This document shows, one piece after another, positions 49,793-62,145 of a stretch of 64,000 bases of DNA. The position numbers were made by a program, and so were the translations under genes. Numbering within the stretch: position 1 is the first letter of the stretch; the number at the start of each line of letters is the position of its first letter. The stretch is from Nymphaea colorata. Taxonomy: Eukaryota > Streptophyta > Magnoliopsida > Nymphaeales > Nymphaeaceae. Where the stretch lies: NCBI RefSeq assembly GCF_008831285.2, contig NC_045143.1:1647503-1711502 (forward strand). Reading direction: 5' to 3'. The notes below the pieces were generated by a model, which saw only the letters and a program-made list of their open reading frames with translations, searched no databases and was not told where the DNA came from.

Positions 49793-50414
49793 ATAGGCTG
49801 CCACACATTGTCACAGTTTGCCAAATAGGGTCACCATGAAGCTGCATCATCAATGGTAATAACCAGGTGCACCTGGTCGTTCTCTAGTGTAATTCTTTGT
49901 AGCTTCTTCATAATCTTGACAAATGATGGTCTGTGGTATATAGCTTTTTGCCCAAATCTTCTCCTGATGCATTTCAAAATCTTCGTTCGACTGTCTTTCT
50001 TCCCTAACAGTTGATCTGGTTAAGCTACAACACCGTTTTTCTGCTTTCCAAATTGAACCCTGTATTTTCTGCAAAGGAACGTCGTTTTGTGGTGGTGTAA
50101 GATGTCACATGATCTTCTCTCTCTATTTTTATATTCCTCGTGTCTGCTTCCGTTCCACATTCAGGGTAGAAGTTTCTGCAGCTCTTATGCACTGCACCTT
50201 TTTTTCCCCGACGTTTCAGTGCAATACCCTGTTTTTGAATGAGTTGTACTGCGAGTTTTGAGTCTTCGATTTTGCAAAAACAATGGTGACCTGAACTTGA
50301 GAGCATCCACGTGTCGTGAAATTCGAGGGAAAGGGAACTTCACCTGAAGATCCGGTTGTCTTGTAAGAATATATCTGTTCGTTGATTTAATTAAATCGAA
50401 GTCTTTAACTGCAC

Positions 50415-50508
<94 letters not shown>
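50415..50508. repeat. (GT)n(AT)n(AG)n compound microsatellite
   Basis: GT units (about 50415-50430), AT units (about 50431-50481), then AG units to about 50508. Confidence 0.95.
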
Positions 50509-50512
<4 letters not shown>

Positions 50513-50615
50513 ATCTCAGCTAGGGTCGCCCAATATATGAAAATTAACATAAGCGGCAGTTTATTAAACATTTAAAACCCATTGTTAAAATTTCTACCAA
50601 ATATCGTTACAAGTA

Positions 50616-50618
<3 letters not shown>

Positions 50619-50662
<44 letters not shown>
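50619..50662. repeat. (TA)n microsatellite
   Basis: About 44 bases of alternating TA. With the AT tract at 50431-50481 it forms two long self-complementary tracts 140 bases apart. Confidence 0.95.
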
Positions 50663-50665
<3 letters not shown>

Positions 50666-53346
50666 CTCATAACCTCAAATGTACGGTTTGATATGAAATT
50701 ACTGAAGAATACGTTAAAAAATCATGAAAATCTAGTGCATCAATCAAATTTTGTAGTTAAACTTAGCTTTGTTGTCTCATAGAATCTAATCGACATCTGA
50801 TCTCACGAGAAAAGATCAGGGCGCGCATTTCTCCTTACTATATGTACGTCGTCCAACCATGGGACCCTACTTGTTTGCTAATGTAATTAGTATAATCCCT
50901 AGACTGTGCTTCAAAGTTGAACTGACATCTCCGGAGAGGACAAGGGATCGGCTGTTGATGGATTCAATGGCTTGTAAGTACGAGAGAGATGATGAGCAAG
51001 CCATGGTCGCTGCGACTCTGTTCTACTGGTGAACATCTAAACGAGAAAAAAGAACAACCAAAACATTGCATTTCATTTTTCCAAAAGGGGTGATTTAGCT
51101 TGGCTTGTTTCGAAATCAAAAGGCTAATTTGCACATAAGGACAACCACATATAGCTTAGGAAACCACGAGGTTTTTGAAAGTGCTTGGGATTCACTCGAG
51201 TACCAAAATGTACGATTCATCAAACCATATTAATAAATCTTGGATAAGACCTAAAACTTGTACTTGAATCCAAGATCTCGAATAGATCTTAGGTTAAAAT
51301 AATCCAAAAGCAATCAAACACGTTATTTTGTATCTTTTGATTGCATTTGATTACCATGGATCTGAGATCCGTTTGTGATATTAGATTATAGAGGATCTCA
51401 GGTTTAAGGATTTTGAGTTTCCACCTCGTCTGTCAGACCTTAAATCCATGCGTGTTACAATGTAGTGTGAAGTTTAGATCCATGTTGAGGGGTTCAAGCT
51501 GAAATCCACAGTTTGTTAAAATTCTAGATTTCAGCTACCACTGGTCTTGGATCCCCTCAAACATAAAATTCATGAGAAATCAAACGCAACCTCAAAAATT
51601 ACTTCCTTTCAAATTTTATCCTTACCGAGGAGTTTTACCACATTCCCAAGAACGCCCGTGTTAGCAAACATACGAAACATTTTCCTAGGGAATGTTTGAT
51701 GCCATAAAACAAGAGGAAATCTAAGTACATTTTCAAAGCTTTATATTTTCAGGCGACCGAAGAAGTCGGGTCGGAGTCTCGCAAGGCAGCGGTTCGTCGT
51801 CACCGGACCCACCAAACGTCTCCGCTCGCCGGCTTCGTCGCCACGATTCCGGCGGTTGCCGCTGCCCCCTCTCCCCCACGCCTCTCTTCCCCACCGAATG
51901 TCTCGGCTCGTTCTCCTCCCTCTCTCTCTGCCTCTCTCACATTGGTTCGACCGGCAAATGATCTCGCGAAATGGTCCGACCGAGTCCAAATAATGGACCC
52001 ATCTGAGTTTAGAGAACTCGGTCGTTTTATAGTCGCACGTTACTTTCTCTGATTTTTCTTCAATTTAACATTATTTGAAATTTAAAACTATATACAAACC
52101 GTTTACATTATTAATAATAAATCTTTGAGAAGTCTACACAAATCGTTTAATATATTTTTATATCTTGTAAATTATTCTTATAATTATTATTGTTTTGGCT
52201 TTTAATATATAAACGAAAAACTGGACTAAAAAAAGTTTAAGCTCACTGTTGAAAGGGACTAGTTTGGTGTCGAGGTAATTGACGACGGCATTGACGTCAT
52301 TAAAGCGACGGGAAAATGAGCGCGTTAATTCCCTGAAAAATAGGCGCCGTTGTTTTTTAGCGGGCGGGGGAACCGTTTATGACCAAACTGCCCCTCAACT
52401 CACCTTCACAGCGTAACGGGCATTCCCCTGCCCCGTTCCGTCGAGAAAACGAAAAAAAGGAAGAAGAAAAAAAGATAGAAGTGCTACAGAAGCCCCAAAA
52501 GAAAACTTGGATCCCCTTCGTCGTCCTTTCTCTCTCTCCCTCCCTCGTTCTCTCTGTGGAGATCTCGCTTCCCACGGTGCTTCTTAAACATTATTTGTTT
52601 CTTGTTTGAGCATTCATCGGTTTGAAGCCATTGCTCATTTCTCGTTTCATCCTGTCATTGATCGGTTCTCGTCGGTTTTCTTACTCTTCTTATAGTGGCG
52701 GACTCTGTTCGGAGGGCATCTGAACGAATCCTCGATCGAGGTGAAGCACAATGTGACCTTCTTCCATCCATTCTGTTCACGCATTTTCTTTTCTGCGAGT
52801 TTTTGGTTCCGAAGTCCGTTGTTGCCTTTAGTTTATACCGCGGGGCTGCATTTCTGAATGTGTTTGGCTTTTAGTTCGAGTTGTAAGCTTGGCTCGTTTG
52901 AAATCCGTTTAGTGACTTCCCGTTGATAGATTAAGAGCTTGGCAAGTATTTGATTGACGGTTCCCGTTTTGGGCTTCGCTACATTTATGAATTCAGTGGT
53001 ACTTCAGATGCATGAGATCTGGGGTGCTTGTTTTTGCTTCTGGGCAGTTCTTTCTCGGGTTGATTGCATTGCTGTTGCAGCCACTGGTCCGACTGTCCTG
53101 CGCATTTATGGTTTTCGTTTCGCTTTTCGTCATCGAAGGGCAATGCGCAAACGTCCTCTTGGGATGCGGTTTCCTTTGCTTTCTTTCTTCCGTTTCGTCT
53201 CTTCCTTTTTGGTTATTCGACTGATCTGGTCTTGAATTCCTTGTTGCTTAATGCGGAAAGGTGGTCATGCTTCTTTTGTCTGTTTGATTTGGTTGATGCA
53301 GAGAGGAGTTTAGTATTCGGGCTGCGGATAGAAGGCTAGACTCTCG

Positions 53347-56300
53347 ATGGAGGCCGACATTGCCATATCAGAGTCCGAGACAAAGGAAAATCGTGCTCGT
53401 CGCGTTGATGAAGTTATTCCCTTGAGCAATGGAAAGGCTGCGGAATCCGAAGAAGGGAAAGGATATTCGGATACGACGCAACAGAACGGGAACTCGGAAG
53501 CCATGTTTAACTCCTCCGATGTTGAAACGGAAGGAAATGCCGGGACTTCTGAGACCAAAAAGATGAGTCCTAGTAAGGTATTTCTTTGTTATATGATATC
53601 GTCATGTGGACTGGTTAAACCTTTCAACTTATTAAATGTTCCTTCACGATTTTCTTCCGGGACTACTGGTAGTAAGGTTTCCTCCACTTTTCTGCACAAT
53701 GCCACTGTTTCTTCCCCTTGATTCTCCTCTATATTTAATGCCACATGAACTCTTTTCTTCGTCTCTCGAGAATTTCGAAGATGAAAACTACTGGATCGAA
53801 TTTCCTTTTCCCTCCCATTTCTAGCGGTTAAGTTCAAAAATTCAAATTGCCACAATGATAATCAATGAAACTAACTCTTTTGTACGATGTGCATAATAAT
53901 GTAGGAGACTGGAGCTAAGCAATCTGACCAACCTAAAGGTCGAAAGTTGCAAAGTAAAAGTAAGAGCACCGCATTACTTGTTACTGAAAACCCCAATAGC
54001 TCATGACAGGGAAAACTTGGTTAAGGTTACAAAGGGCAAGGACACTAAACATGTATCGTTTGCAGGTGGTCATGCTACAAACGGTTCATACTCTTCAGCT
54101 ACAAATTCAAAGCGTGCTCCTCTCCAATCTTCTGCAGTAAGCAATTCAGGATCTTGCAATGGCATGCAGTCTACTGAAGGTAATGAAGCTACTGAAGAAG
54201 TTCATACGAGACCAAAGCCTTCACTTGTGGCCAGCAAATTTCAGGTCCACTTGTTATTGATATATGTTTTCTCTCTGCATTCGATTTCTTATATTTCTCT
54301 TGTTGCTGTTTCATCATCTTCTCTAAAGAGAACACTGAGATATCAGAGTTTGTTGCAGTTGTCTGAAGGTTAAAATGTTCTTTCACATTTTGGTCATTTT
54401 GCATGTGTCTCACAGAAACATGGGAAACCTAGCTCAACATCATCTGCCAACAAAAGCTTGGGATCTGAAGGCATCAAGTAAAGTGTTTCCTTTTGATTAT
54501 GAGATTGCTGATTTAAGTGCTTCTGTGTAGTTTTATGCTGACAAAATTTGCAACTATAAACTCTGGATCTCTAGCTAATCATGCTGAGTTGCATTTCCGT
54601 TGCTGCAGGGAACAGAATAACTTGAAGCCTTTGAAACAAGGATTGCCCTCAAAAGTTGAAGAAGATGCACATTCTTCTTCATCGTATCCTTTTGATGCTA
54701 AGTTCTTTAATTCCTTATGTTTATTAGCGAATTGACCTGCAGATTAGTTAAGGCATGGTTATGTGCTACTAGCCTTTCCATGTTTTATCTGGTTGAAATT
54801 ATGAAAAGTATATAACAATTGGTAAATTTTGCAAATTATGGAATAATTTTAAGTAAATAAATATTATAATAAGTCGATACGGATGGTTGCCCAATTTTAA
54901 GTTCTTAACTGAACTATATGTCACAAAAGGTCAAAAGTTTTATATTGTAGATGTCTGTCTGTATTAATTTCTTGTTCAATTGGAGAATCTGTAGAACTGG
55001 ATTCCTTAAGTACTTGTAGGAGCCCTACAATTGGAGGGTCCAAGGCACTGAGAATTGGCACTACTCCTGCATACAGCTTCAACTTTAGGTGTAATGAGAG
55101 AGCTGAGAAAAGAAGGGAAGTAAGTGACCATGCTTATAGACAAACACACACATGCAGAGGCACCCTATAGTCTTTTTGAATCAACTTGGATCCAACAGCT
55201 CATTTCTTTTTAATGTTCAAATTTTCATACCCAATATCCAGCTTATGGGCAACATTAATCAGATGCAGAGATGTCTCTCCAGTTTGATCTATTTGTTAAC
55301 CACCTATGCATCATGTTCTCTTGGCAGATAAATGTGGATCTTTTGTGGATTTAACAAATCATTGGTCAACAATGTTCAGAAGTTAAAGAACCCTGAGAAA
55401 TGACAATCAAAACTCAAAAGGCTATTTTCCATGGTTCCACTAGGTCAAACCATGTTGGGCATACCTACAGGATTTTTAAGTCAAATTTATGGGAAAAAGT
55501 TGTTAAAATGGCTGAGCACAGCATCCACACCTACAATTCTCTTGTAGTATTTGTATCTGTGCAGTCATGCATCTACAAATGAAAAAAATGGTGATATATG
55601 GCAGGCATACTGTTTCACACTCTCCTCCTACATTCTGCAGATGCACAAAGAAGTATACTAATCTTTTCTGGCTTTGTTGCTTATTTTCTAGTTCTTCTCA
55701 AAACTTGAAGAAAAGAACAATGCGAAGGAGGCAGAAAAGAGTTCATTGCAAGCCAAATGCAAGGTCATATTTTGATTAGCTGAAAGAATGTTTCAATGTC
55801 CCAAACAACTTATATGCATTTTTCTTTTTGGCATTTATATGCTTTACCATATGTGCAGGAGAATCAGGAACAAGAGATTAAGCTGCTCAGGAAGAGCATG
55901 ACATTCAAGGCCACCCCCATGCCAAGTTTCTATCAGGAACCACCTCCCCCAAAAATTGAATTGAAGAAGGTCAATTTCAAAATCTGAGCTTTGTTTTTGT
56001 ACTTAAAGTATGTTTTGCTGGACCACTTAAAAAAACACTGGTTTAAGCTTAAATTTTTTTTTCGGAAGCAGATGTTCATGGAAAAACAATAAGGGATTTC
56101 TATACTGCCAAAGTATAGTTAAAAGCCTGAAAATTTGTTCTAATGTGCCAGTGAAGCAGGTTGTTTTTCTGTTTTAGTAGCAATGCTCAATGTATAATGA
56201 TTTCTTTTGATTGAGAAGATTGCTGCTAAATATTATGCAGTTCTTTGCATATAAGCCTATTACTGAAATGGTGGGTTTTCCCTTTCCCTAGCAGCATATA

Positions 56301-58041
56301 AAAGCTAGGTTGTTGTATTAATATCTAATAATTTTTATTTGCTGGATAAAGAAGTCATAATTCAAATGCAAATGTAAGTTGTTTCATAGAGAAAGGCCAG
56401 TGTGGACAAAATGATTTTTTTTTTTTAAATTTTACTAGCTTTGTGTTTACGCATAATATTGCTTGGAGTTGGAAGCAATTTTGAGAAGAAATGGTGAAGC
56501 CATCAGCAATTTAAAGCATCTTCCCATTTGTTATTATCTTGATTGCCTATTACTCTAAACATTTACAAAATTGTATTCTGAGTGGTATATATTTCCTAAA
56601 AATGCACTCATGCTCTTGTGTTATAAATCTGTTTCCGCTATGCATAGCCAGGTGGACTTATAGCATCTGGTATCAAAAGTAGTTGTTATTGCTATGACAT
56701 TGTAAATTCGAGATTGCCTTTTACCGGGACCTGCCTCACTAGCTGAGGTGCTGCTAGTTTAACATGCCCATGAAGCTGCCTTTTGTGCTTCTCCAAAGAT
56801 GTCTTCCTACAAAGCAGCGTTTTATACGAAGCGAGTCATCAGGTGTCAGGCATGTAAGGGGAATCAACTGATTGAATGGTAGTAGCATTTTGATTTTTCA
56901 AAAACTTAGGGAGGCCCATGGTCCCTGCCGGCCACCCTTGGCTCTCCCCTATACATAGTGATTGATAGCTTCAAACACTCAAAAGTTATTTCAGGTTTTT
57001 TTTTGGTTTTCAGTTGTTCCATATTTCATGCTCTGATGACGCCATGCTTGTCCACCATGTTCACACTTTGCATCGACAATCAAGTTTACAGATTATGACA
57101 GCAGATTGTGTGCACAACTTCATTATAAATTGAACTTTCTAGTTTTAAACGTTCGATAAAGTTGAGGTGGAATATGTTGGTGGCTCAAAGATGCACCTCC
57201 ATGACAAAATGCACCAACATGAAATGTGGTGAATTGACATCTGCCTGATTACATTGAGAATGTGAATGTGGTATGAGTACTGTTTTGAAATGTTTCCTGG
57301 TGGTGGTTTTGCACAAGCGATATTCTCGGTGTAGAAAGTACATCAAAGATTATTTAAAGGCTATTGTCAACTGTATGATGGCTTCTGTCATCCCCAGACT
57401 GGCTGTTTTTGTAGTGCCCTGAATTTTGCCGATGTCAGCTTGTAGGAGCAAAAGGCTGCATATATAGTAATCTACACTTTTTAGGTTGTTTTTCTTTTTT
57501 GATCGTTTTTTTCTGGTGCTAGTGCCTAAGGCTATTTTTTATGATGCAGATACCTCCAACGCGAGCAAGATCACCAAAGTTAGGAAGGCATAAAACCTCT
57601 GATGCGGCAGGTGATGGTGAGGGAGACACTGGTCATTCACGCAGGCTGGGGCGCTTGAGTCTGGACGAGAGCAAGACGGCCAATGAGAGTCCTCGAGCTG
57701 GAAAAGAACCAAAGAGGCCACAGCGAAAATCTCTCCCGAAACTTCCCTCCCAGAAGACAAAAGATGTCAAATCAGACGGCAATCCAGCAGCAAAAGATCT
57801 CAAGTCTGGTGACAATCTAGCCCATTGCCCTTCAAACCCAGAAGCTGAGGTGACTGAGTTTACTGTCCAGAAGAAACCTGAGTTGGAACAAGCAGGAGAA
57901 AATTCAGAACCAGATCTGGAGACCAGCTACGATGCATATATCGGTGAGGTTAAAAATTCAGATACGGTTGAGATCAACATTGCAGATACAAGTGAGATTG
58001 AAAAGGTCAACATAAGTGAGATAGGGACGGAGAAGTGTTGA
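53347..58041 (+). CDS. WDL: WVD2-like microtubule protein, TPX2/KLEEK domain (9 coding exons)
   Basis: Proposed exons 53347-53577, 53905-53959, 54066-54244, 54416-54477, 54609-54683, 55020-55119, 55692-55763, 55859-55969, 57550-58041: 1377 nt, 458 aa. The core TPX2 C-terminal domain is at about 215-295: [35 protein letters not shown] (the KLEEK motif), [20 protein letters not shown] and [20 protein letters not shown]. The flanks are charged and Ser-rich, as in the family, and the tail has [22 protein letters not shown]2/WDL proteins bind and bundle cortical microtubules and affect cell expansion and hypocotyl growth. The neighbouring APX6 gene suggests WDL5 as the closest Arabidopsis relative. 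Exon 2/3 is the weak joint: the frame changes between 53960 and 54010, and a 106-nt intron with GTAAGA donor and TTTGCAG acceptor resolves it. The other junctions are secure. Start ATG 53347 fits [15 protein letters not shown]. Confidence 0.9.
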
Positions 58042-59021
58042 TGGCTTTAGATCGTCCAACAAAGTCTGCAGATAGGCTTTTTTTTTTCGTTTTTTCTTTT
58101 TCCTCCAAGAAATGTAAGGGAAAAGGAAGTGCCACACCATGTTCAAGTCTCTGTGGGACTGCTGCCGCGGGTAAGGTGTTTGTTATTATGTTCATAATCT
58201 TCGTGTCTAGTTGTTCAGGTGTTCCCATGAGCTGTCGTCCCTCTTTCTTTTTTTTCAGAGTCCCCGATCAATTTGCTGGAGTGTTGTCATATTATTGTTT
58301 AATATGACTTTCTTTACTTCCATCTTCTGCTGTTGACTCATTGACTCCTTCCGGTACTCTCTTTATCTCTCTCTCTCTCTCATTTAATTGCATGAGTGTG
58401 TGTGTTCTTCATGTTTCAGAGCCAATAAATCCACTCTTAAGTGCTAATTGTTGAATGTCTAGACGCAGTTTGATAATTATGAAATAAAAGATCTTAAACT
58501 ACCAAATTTTCAATTATGGTAAAGTCTTACTTGTACATTCAATGAGCTAATCCACTCGAGAGCAAATTTGTAGGTTTTGAACTGTAAAGATCGCAAGTAC
58601 GTGGTTAGAATTTTTTAAGAAAAACCCACCTAGACAGGCACTGGAAGAGAAAATTCACTCTTCCAATTGAGAAGTGTCACCATGTGCCTTAAGGGCATTT
58701 TGGGTCAATGGGGTGAAACACAGTACCAACCCAGACCTCGACCCCGAAAGCAAGGGGAAGAAAAAGAGATTTCTAGGTGGGACTTAAGGCTCATGTTCAA
58801 AGTTGAAAAGATCAAAAGCATTTAATGGAATGAGAATGACAGGAGAAGTAAAATTACCTAAACTCTGATAAGTGACAAGATAACAGTACCAAGGAGACTG
58901 GAGCATGGAGCAAGTGTTTGGATTGCCGATGGGTTTCGGCCCTCTTCTGGGTGGTGTGGTTCCTTCTCACTCACCCAGAAGTACCACCAAGAAAGCCCAT
59001 CCAGCATACAAAGGGGAAAGA

Positions 59022-59330
59022 CTACATGATACTGGGTGAAATTCTAGATCTCGTCTCATGTCGGAGCCTCTGAAAACCATTTTCTTCTATCTTTTGAAGC
59101 ATGAACACAACAGAAGATGAACATCTATTCAGGCCAGGACCATCTAGACGGGCTTCTGAGGGTCTAGATTCCACGAATTTCCCTTTGGGATACTTGTTTT
59201 GAAGGCAAAAAAGGAGACTTCCAAGCGCTGATGCAGTGGAGACAGCCATTAACCAAGGAATCTTGTCAGTCAACAGTATCCGTGACACTGGCATAGGTAT
59301 ATTCCAGAGTCCCGGCAACTTGGCCTGAGA
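59022..59330 (-). CDS. Unrecognised open frame, about 100 codons (doubtful)
   Basis: A minus-strand frame open across about 300 bases, with residues AKLPGLWNIPMPVSRILLTD near its start and a hydrophobic stretch IPWLMAVSTASALGSLLFCL in the middle, then a Ser/Arg-rich end. It could encode a small single-membrane-span protein from an internal ATG at about 59294. There is no good upstream start and no family resemblance I can name. An acceptor-like CTCAATTCTCAG precedes the frame, so it might instead be an orphan exon. It lies between two convergent genes. Confidence 0.2.
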   Translation of the reverse strand, partial: SQAKLPGLWNIPMPVSRILLTDKIPWLMAVSTASALGSLLFCLQNKYPKGKFVESRPSEARLDGPGLNRCSSSVVFMLQKIEENGFQRLRHETRSRISPSIM

Positions 59331-60057
59331 ATTGAGCCCTCACCTGCATCTGAACTGACGTCAATTATGCTCTGCTCACATGACAAAATAGTTCAGCCAG
59401 AACAATGTTAAAAGTACACAAAGTAGAAGCCACGAACCATGTAACGTTTCATTTGAATCCCCTTTTTTTTTTACCCGTAGTAGTTCGGAGATGGTGATGC
59501 TCGATGCTTACATCTGACACTATCATGGAATCTTTTGTTCGTTTCTTCCCCTTCTTCTCACGTTGTTTCCCTTTGATGAAGCTAAATTGGTTTAGTACTT
59601 TCATCTGTGAGCCGTTCTTACTAGTAATCAAGTTTGTTGGAAAACACGTCTGTTTGTTAATTCCGTGATAACGAATGACTGTTATTTAGTGAAGATTGAC
59701 GAGAAAGTAACCAGGTTAAATAAAATTACTCATGTTAAAATCAATGCAATAAAGGTTGAGGTATTCTGTGAAGATCAAAGGAAGAAACAAAAACAAAAAA
59801 TAAGACAGGATAAATAAAGATGGTAGTCCGAATCTGAGGCATCATATTTTCAGACTGACTGATTTTTTGCAATAAAGCAAATTAAATTCTGTGGTAGGCG
59901 ACGTCTGACATGACATCTCATTCAAGAGGGCTAAGAACGGCACCAAGGTCGAATCAAGAGTCTCAATAATTAAAGCAAAGGAACAGGCATAATTGTTGAT
60001 CGCATATAGGCAACAAGACATTTCAAGCACCATGATAGATCATTTGCTGCTTTTAGG

Positions 60058-60060
<3 letters not shown>

Positions 60061-60091
<31 letters not shown>
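60061..60091. repeat. (GA)n microsatellite
   Basis: About 15 GA units in the 3' region of the TPR gene. Confidence 0.95.
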
Positions 60092-60095
<4 letters not shown>

Positions 60096-60435
60096 AACGA
60101 AGGATCTTGTTATTAGTGCTCTAAACTAATAGAAGATTGGGTTTCACAAGGCGAAGAATCCAACCCCCAAAAGAAACAAAAGAAGGTTCAAGAGAGACGG
60201 CCCTTGTTGCTAAGAGTTTATACTTTCCATGTGAAACGAATTCCACCATGGAAGAAAATAAGGAAGAAACTGCTTGTACAAGGAAACTTAGAAGTAATCT
60301 ACAGGGCGCACCAGACAAACCAGGTCAAGGACCAAAACAGGCTGCAGTTTCCATAGAGAACCACGAAATATGGAAAAAATTCTTGATATCCACAAAGCAA
60401 AGTGGCCAGAAATATAAGCACAGCCAAACAACTAA

Positions 60436-62145
60436 TCAACCGGAAGCAACTAAAGGCATGGACGCCGCTCCCTCGAGACGAGCTGAATCACTGTGAGCCA
60501 AACTGCTGCTTCTCTCTTTTTCCGGAATTCTTCCTCCTTCTTCGGCATCACCAAGCTCCCACAAGAAACTCGCATAAGACCCAACCACGTAGCTACATTT
60601 TTCAGAAAGTATCACAAACGAAGCCATGGACAGTACTATTACTCCCAAGTAGACAAGAAAGTCAAACTGATATCTACATGTTAAGAGTTGAGGAAAAGAT
60701 ATTACCAATTACCCGGCGATGCTTCTATAGCTCGAGAGAAGTAAGTATCGGCGAGTGCATAGTCCCGGCGCTCCTTCCAGAGCAGCGTTGCATAGTGAGA
60801 TAAGACGTCGCCGTCAAAGGGATCAGCGACCATAGCGCGTCCATAGTACTCCTCCGCTCTATCCAGGTCACCTTCAACCTTTTACAGCACATCACATGCA
60901 AGAAGAATTCAAGGAGGTTAGTGTAACAGGGATGCAGTAAATGAGTTTAATCTTCATTTCTACTCTTTTCTGAATGATACAGCATTCGCTGTTTTGAAAT
61001 GTAAAAGCAATAAAATATAGACGACGAACCAAAAGGTAGCATAATTATGTTTCTCGCCTTAAAACGTGGTTTTTCTTTGTATAATAGAGACAAGTGCTAA
61101 GTTTAGTTAGAGAATTCAAACCGAGTAATTTCACTACTTTCTTTTATCAAAACACAATATTTAAGCAAGTCCTACATGACCGTCTTTATGTCTTGATAAG
61201 AAAAGAGTAAAGCAAACTCGTTAATCAAAGTACCCTTGAGTAAACTCACGAATATTTGACTTGCACTCTCGCTCCATGTGTTCAGAAAAGAAAAGATCAG
61301 AATAAGAAAGGAAGTAGGAACGATTCTACCTCGTGGAGGAACTTAGCGTAGTTTCTCAACAGGAGAGAGTTGGAGGGATCGGCGTCGATCATCTTCCTAT
61401 ACTTGGCGTCCGTAGCACCCGAATCCGAATCGGAACTCTCCTCGCGTTCTCTGCTGCCTCCGTCACAGAATCCCCTCGGGCCGTCATTCTTTCCGAGTCC
61501 TCCACCTGAACAATTCAAGTCGATGGCACCACCGTCGTCACCACGCTTCTTAAGTTGATCCTCTCTACAGTCTTCTCTGCCCTCTATTCCGTCCGCTTCC
61601 AACGAGCAGTAACCGTTCCAGGGCTCGTCGAGCTTTCCCTGCGAAAGGACAGCCTCCGGTTCTTGGGTCTCGTCCAGGCCGGAGCACGTGAAGAACCGGT
61701 TCACGGAATGCGACGCTGTACCGTGCCCATCGTCCTCCCCTGCCTCCTCGTCATTGCTCAAAGAGATGTTCGACACTTTTCTGGGGATTCTTGGGCGGAA
61801 ACCGTCGCGCTGGAGAAAGACGGTGTCGGAGCTGGAATGGTGGTGGGTCGCGGACGGAGCGGCGGAGGAAGGGGAGGGGGACGAGGAGGTGGACAGGTGG
61901 AGCAAGGAGGAGAGCTGCGTCACGGACCTGGATTGGCGGAGCGGGCGGACGGCGTCGGTGGCGGCGTCGGAAGGGGAGGGGGACGAGGAGGTGGACAGGT
62001 GGAGCAAGGAGGAGAGCTGCGTCACGGACCTGGATTGGCGGAGCGGGCGGACGGCGTCGGTGGCGGCGTCGGAAGGAAGAGGATCCCTGGAGAGCGCCAC
62101 CACCCACGAGTGGAGAATCGGACTCGAAGAGCTTCGAAGCAGCAT
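60436..62145 (-). CDS. Tetratricopeptide repeat (TPR) protein, 3 exons
   Basis: Exons, transcript order: 62145-61330, 60878-60706, 60592-60436; 1146 nt, 381 aa. Residues 1-240 are low-complexity: MLLRSSSSPILHSWV, a Ser/Arg-rich section with a 34-residue tandem duplication, then acidic and Gly-rich stretches. The conserved part starts at about 248: YRKMIDADPSNSLLLRNYAK, EGDLDRAEEYYGRAMVADPF, DYALADTYFSRAIEASPGN and CYVVGSYASFLWELGDAEE, i.e. about three TPR helix pairs, the standard end of this plant TPR-like family. Exon 2 has two candidate donors; only the second (AATTG|GTAATA) keeps the frame and rebuilds the family SPxxCYV junction. The start is the first ATG; GTG upstream is not used. TPRs bind other proteins, but the partner is not known. 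The exon 1 GC content is much higher than the neighbours. It is convergent with WDL. The probable Arabidopsis counterpart is At4g32340. Confidence 0.88.
61867..62070 (-). repeat. 102-bp perfect in-frame tandem duplication in the TPR gene
   Basis: Units 61867-61968 and 61969-62070 appear identical base for base. They encode 34 residues twice (PSPSDAATDAVRPLRQSRSV then TQLSSLLHLSTSSS). A partial third start (GGAAGG) follows. Perfect identity implies a very recent event, or an assembly artefact. Confidence 0.95.

Larger units (their letters stand above)
49793..53346. other. Intergenic region and 5' UTR between APX6 and the WVD2-like gene
   Basis: Holds the APX6 3' UTR, compound microsatellites at 50415-50508 and 50619-50662, a GC-rich open stretch at 51752-52042, and the WDL promoter and 5' UTR. 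The probable 5' UTR intron runs from about 52741 (donor after CTCGATCGAG) to 53301 (acceptor GATGCAG), since the bases before the ATG are preceded by a good acceptor. The TC/CTCTCT-rich stretch at about 52525-52560 is typical of plant 5' UTRs. No other gene was found. Confidence 0.55.
58042..60435. other. Convergent 3' spacer between WDL and TPR genes
   Basis: Contains the WDL 3' UTR on the left, the TPR gene 3' UTR on the right and a (GA)n microsatellite at 60061-60091. One unexplained open frame lies at 59022-59330 on the minus strand. No conserved domain was recognised. The plus-strand frame at 60137-60496 overlaps the TPR 3' end and last exon in antisense and is not supported. Confidence 0.55.

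Noticed and set aside
60137-60496. Plus-strand frame of 119 codons
   Set aside because: Overlaps the TPR last exon and 3' UTR in antisense; no resemblance to a known protein and no splice or promoter support.
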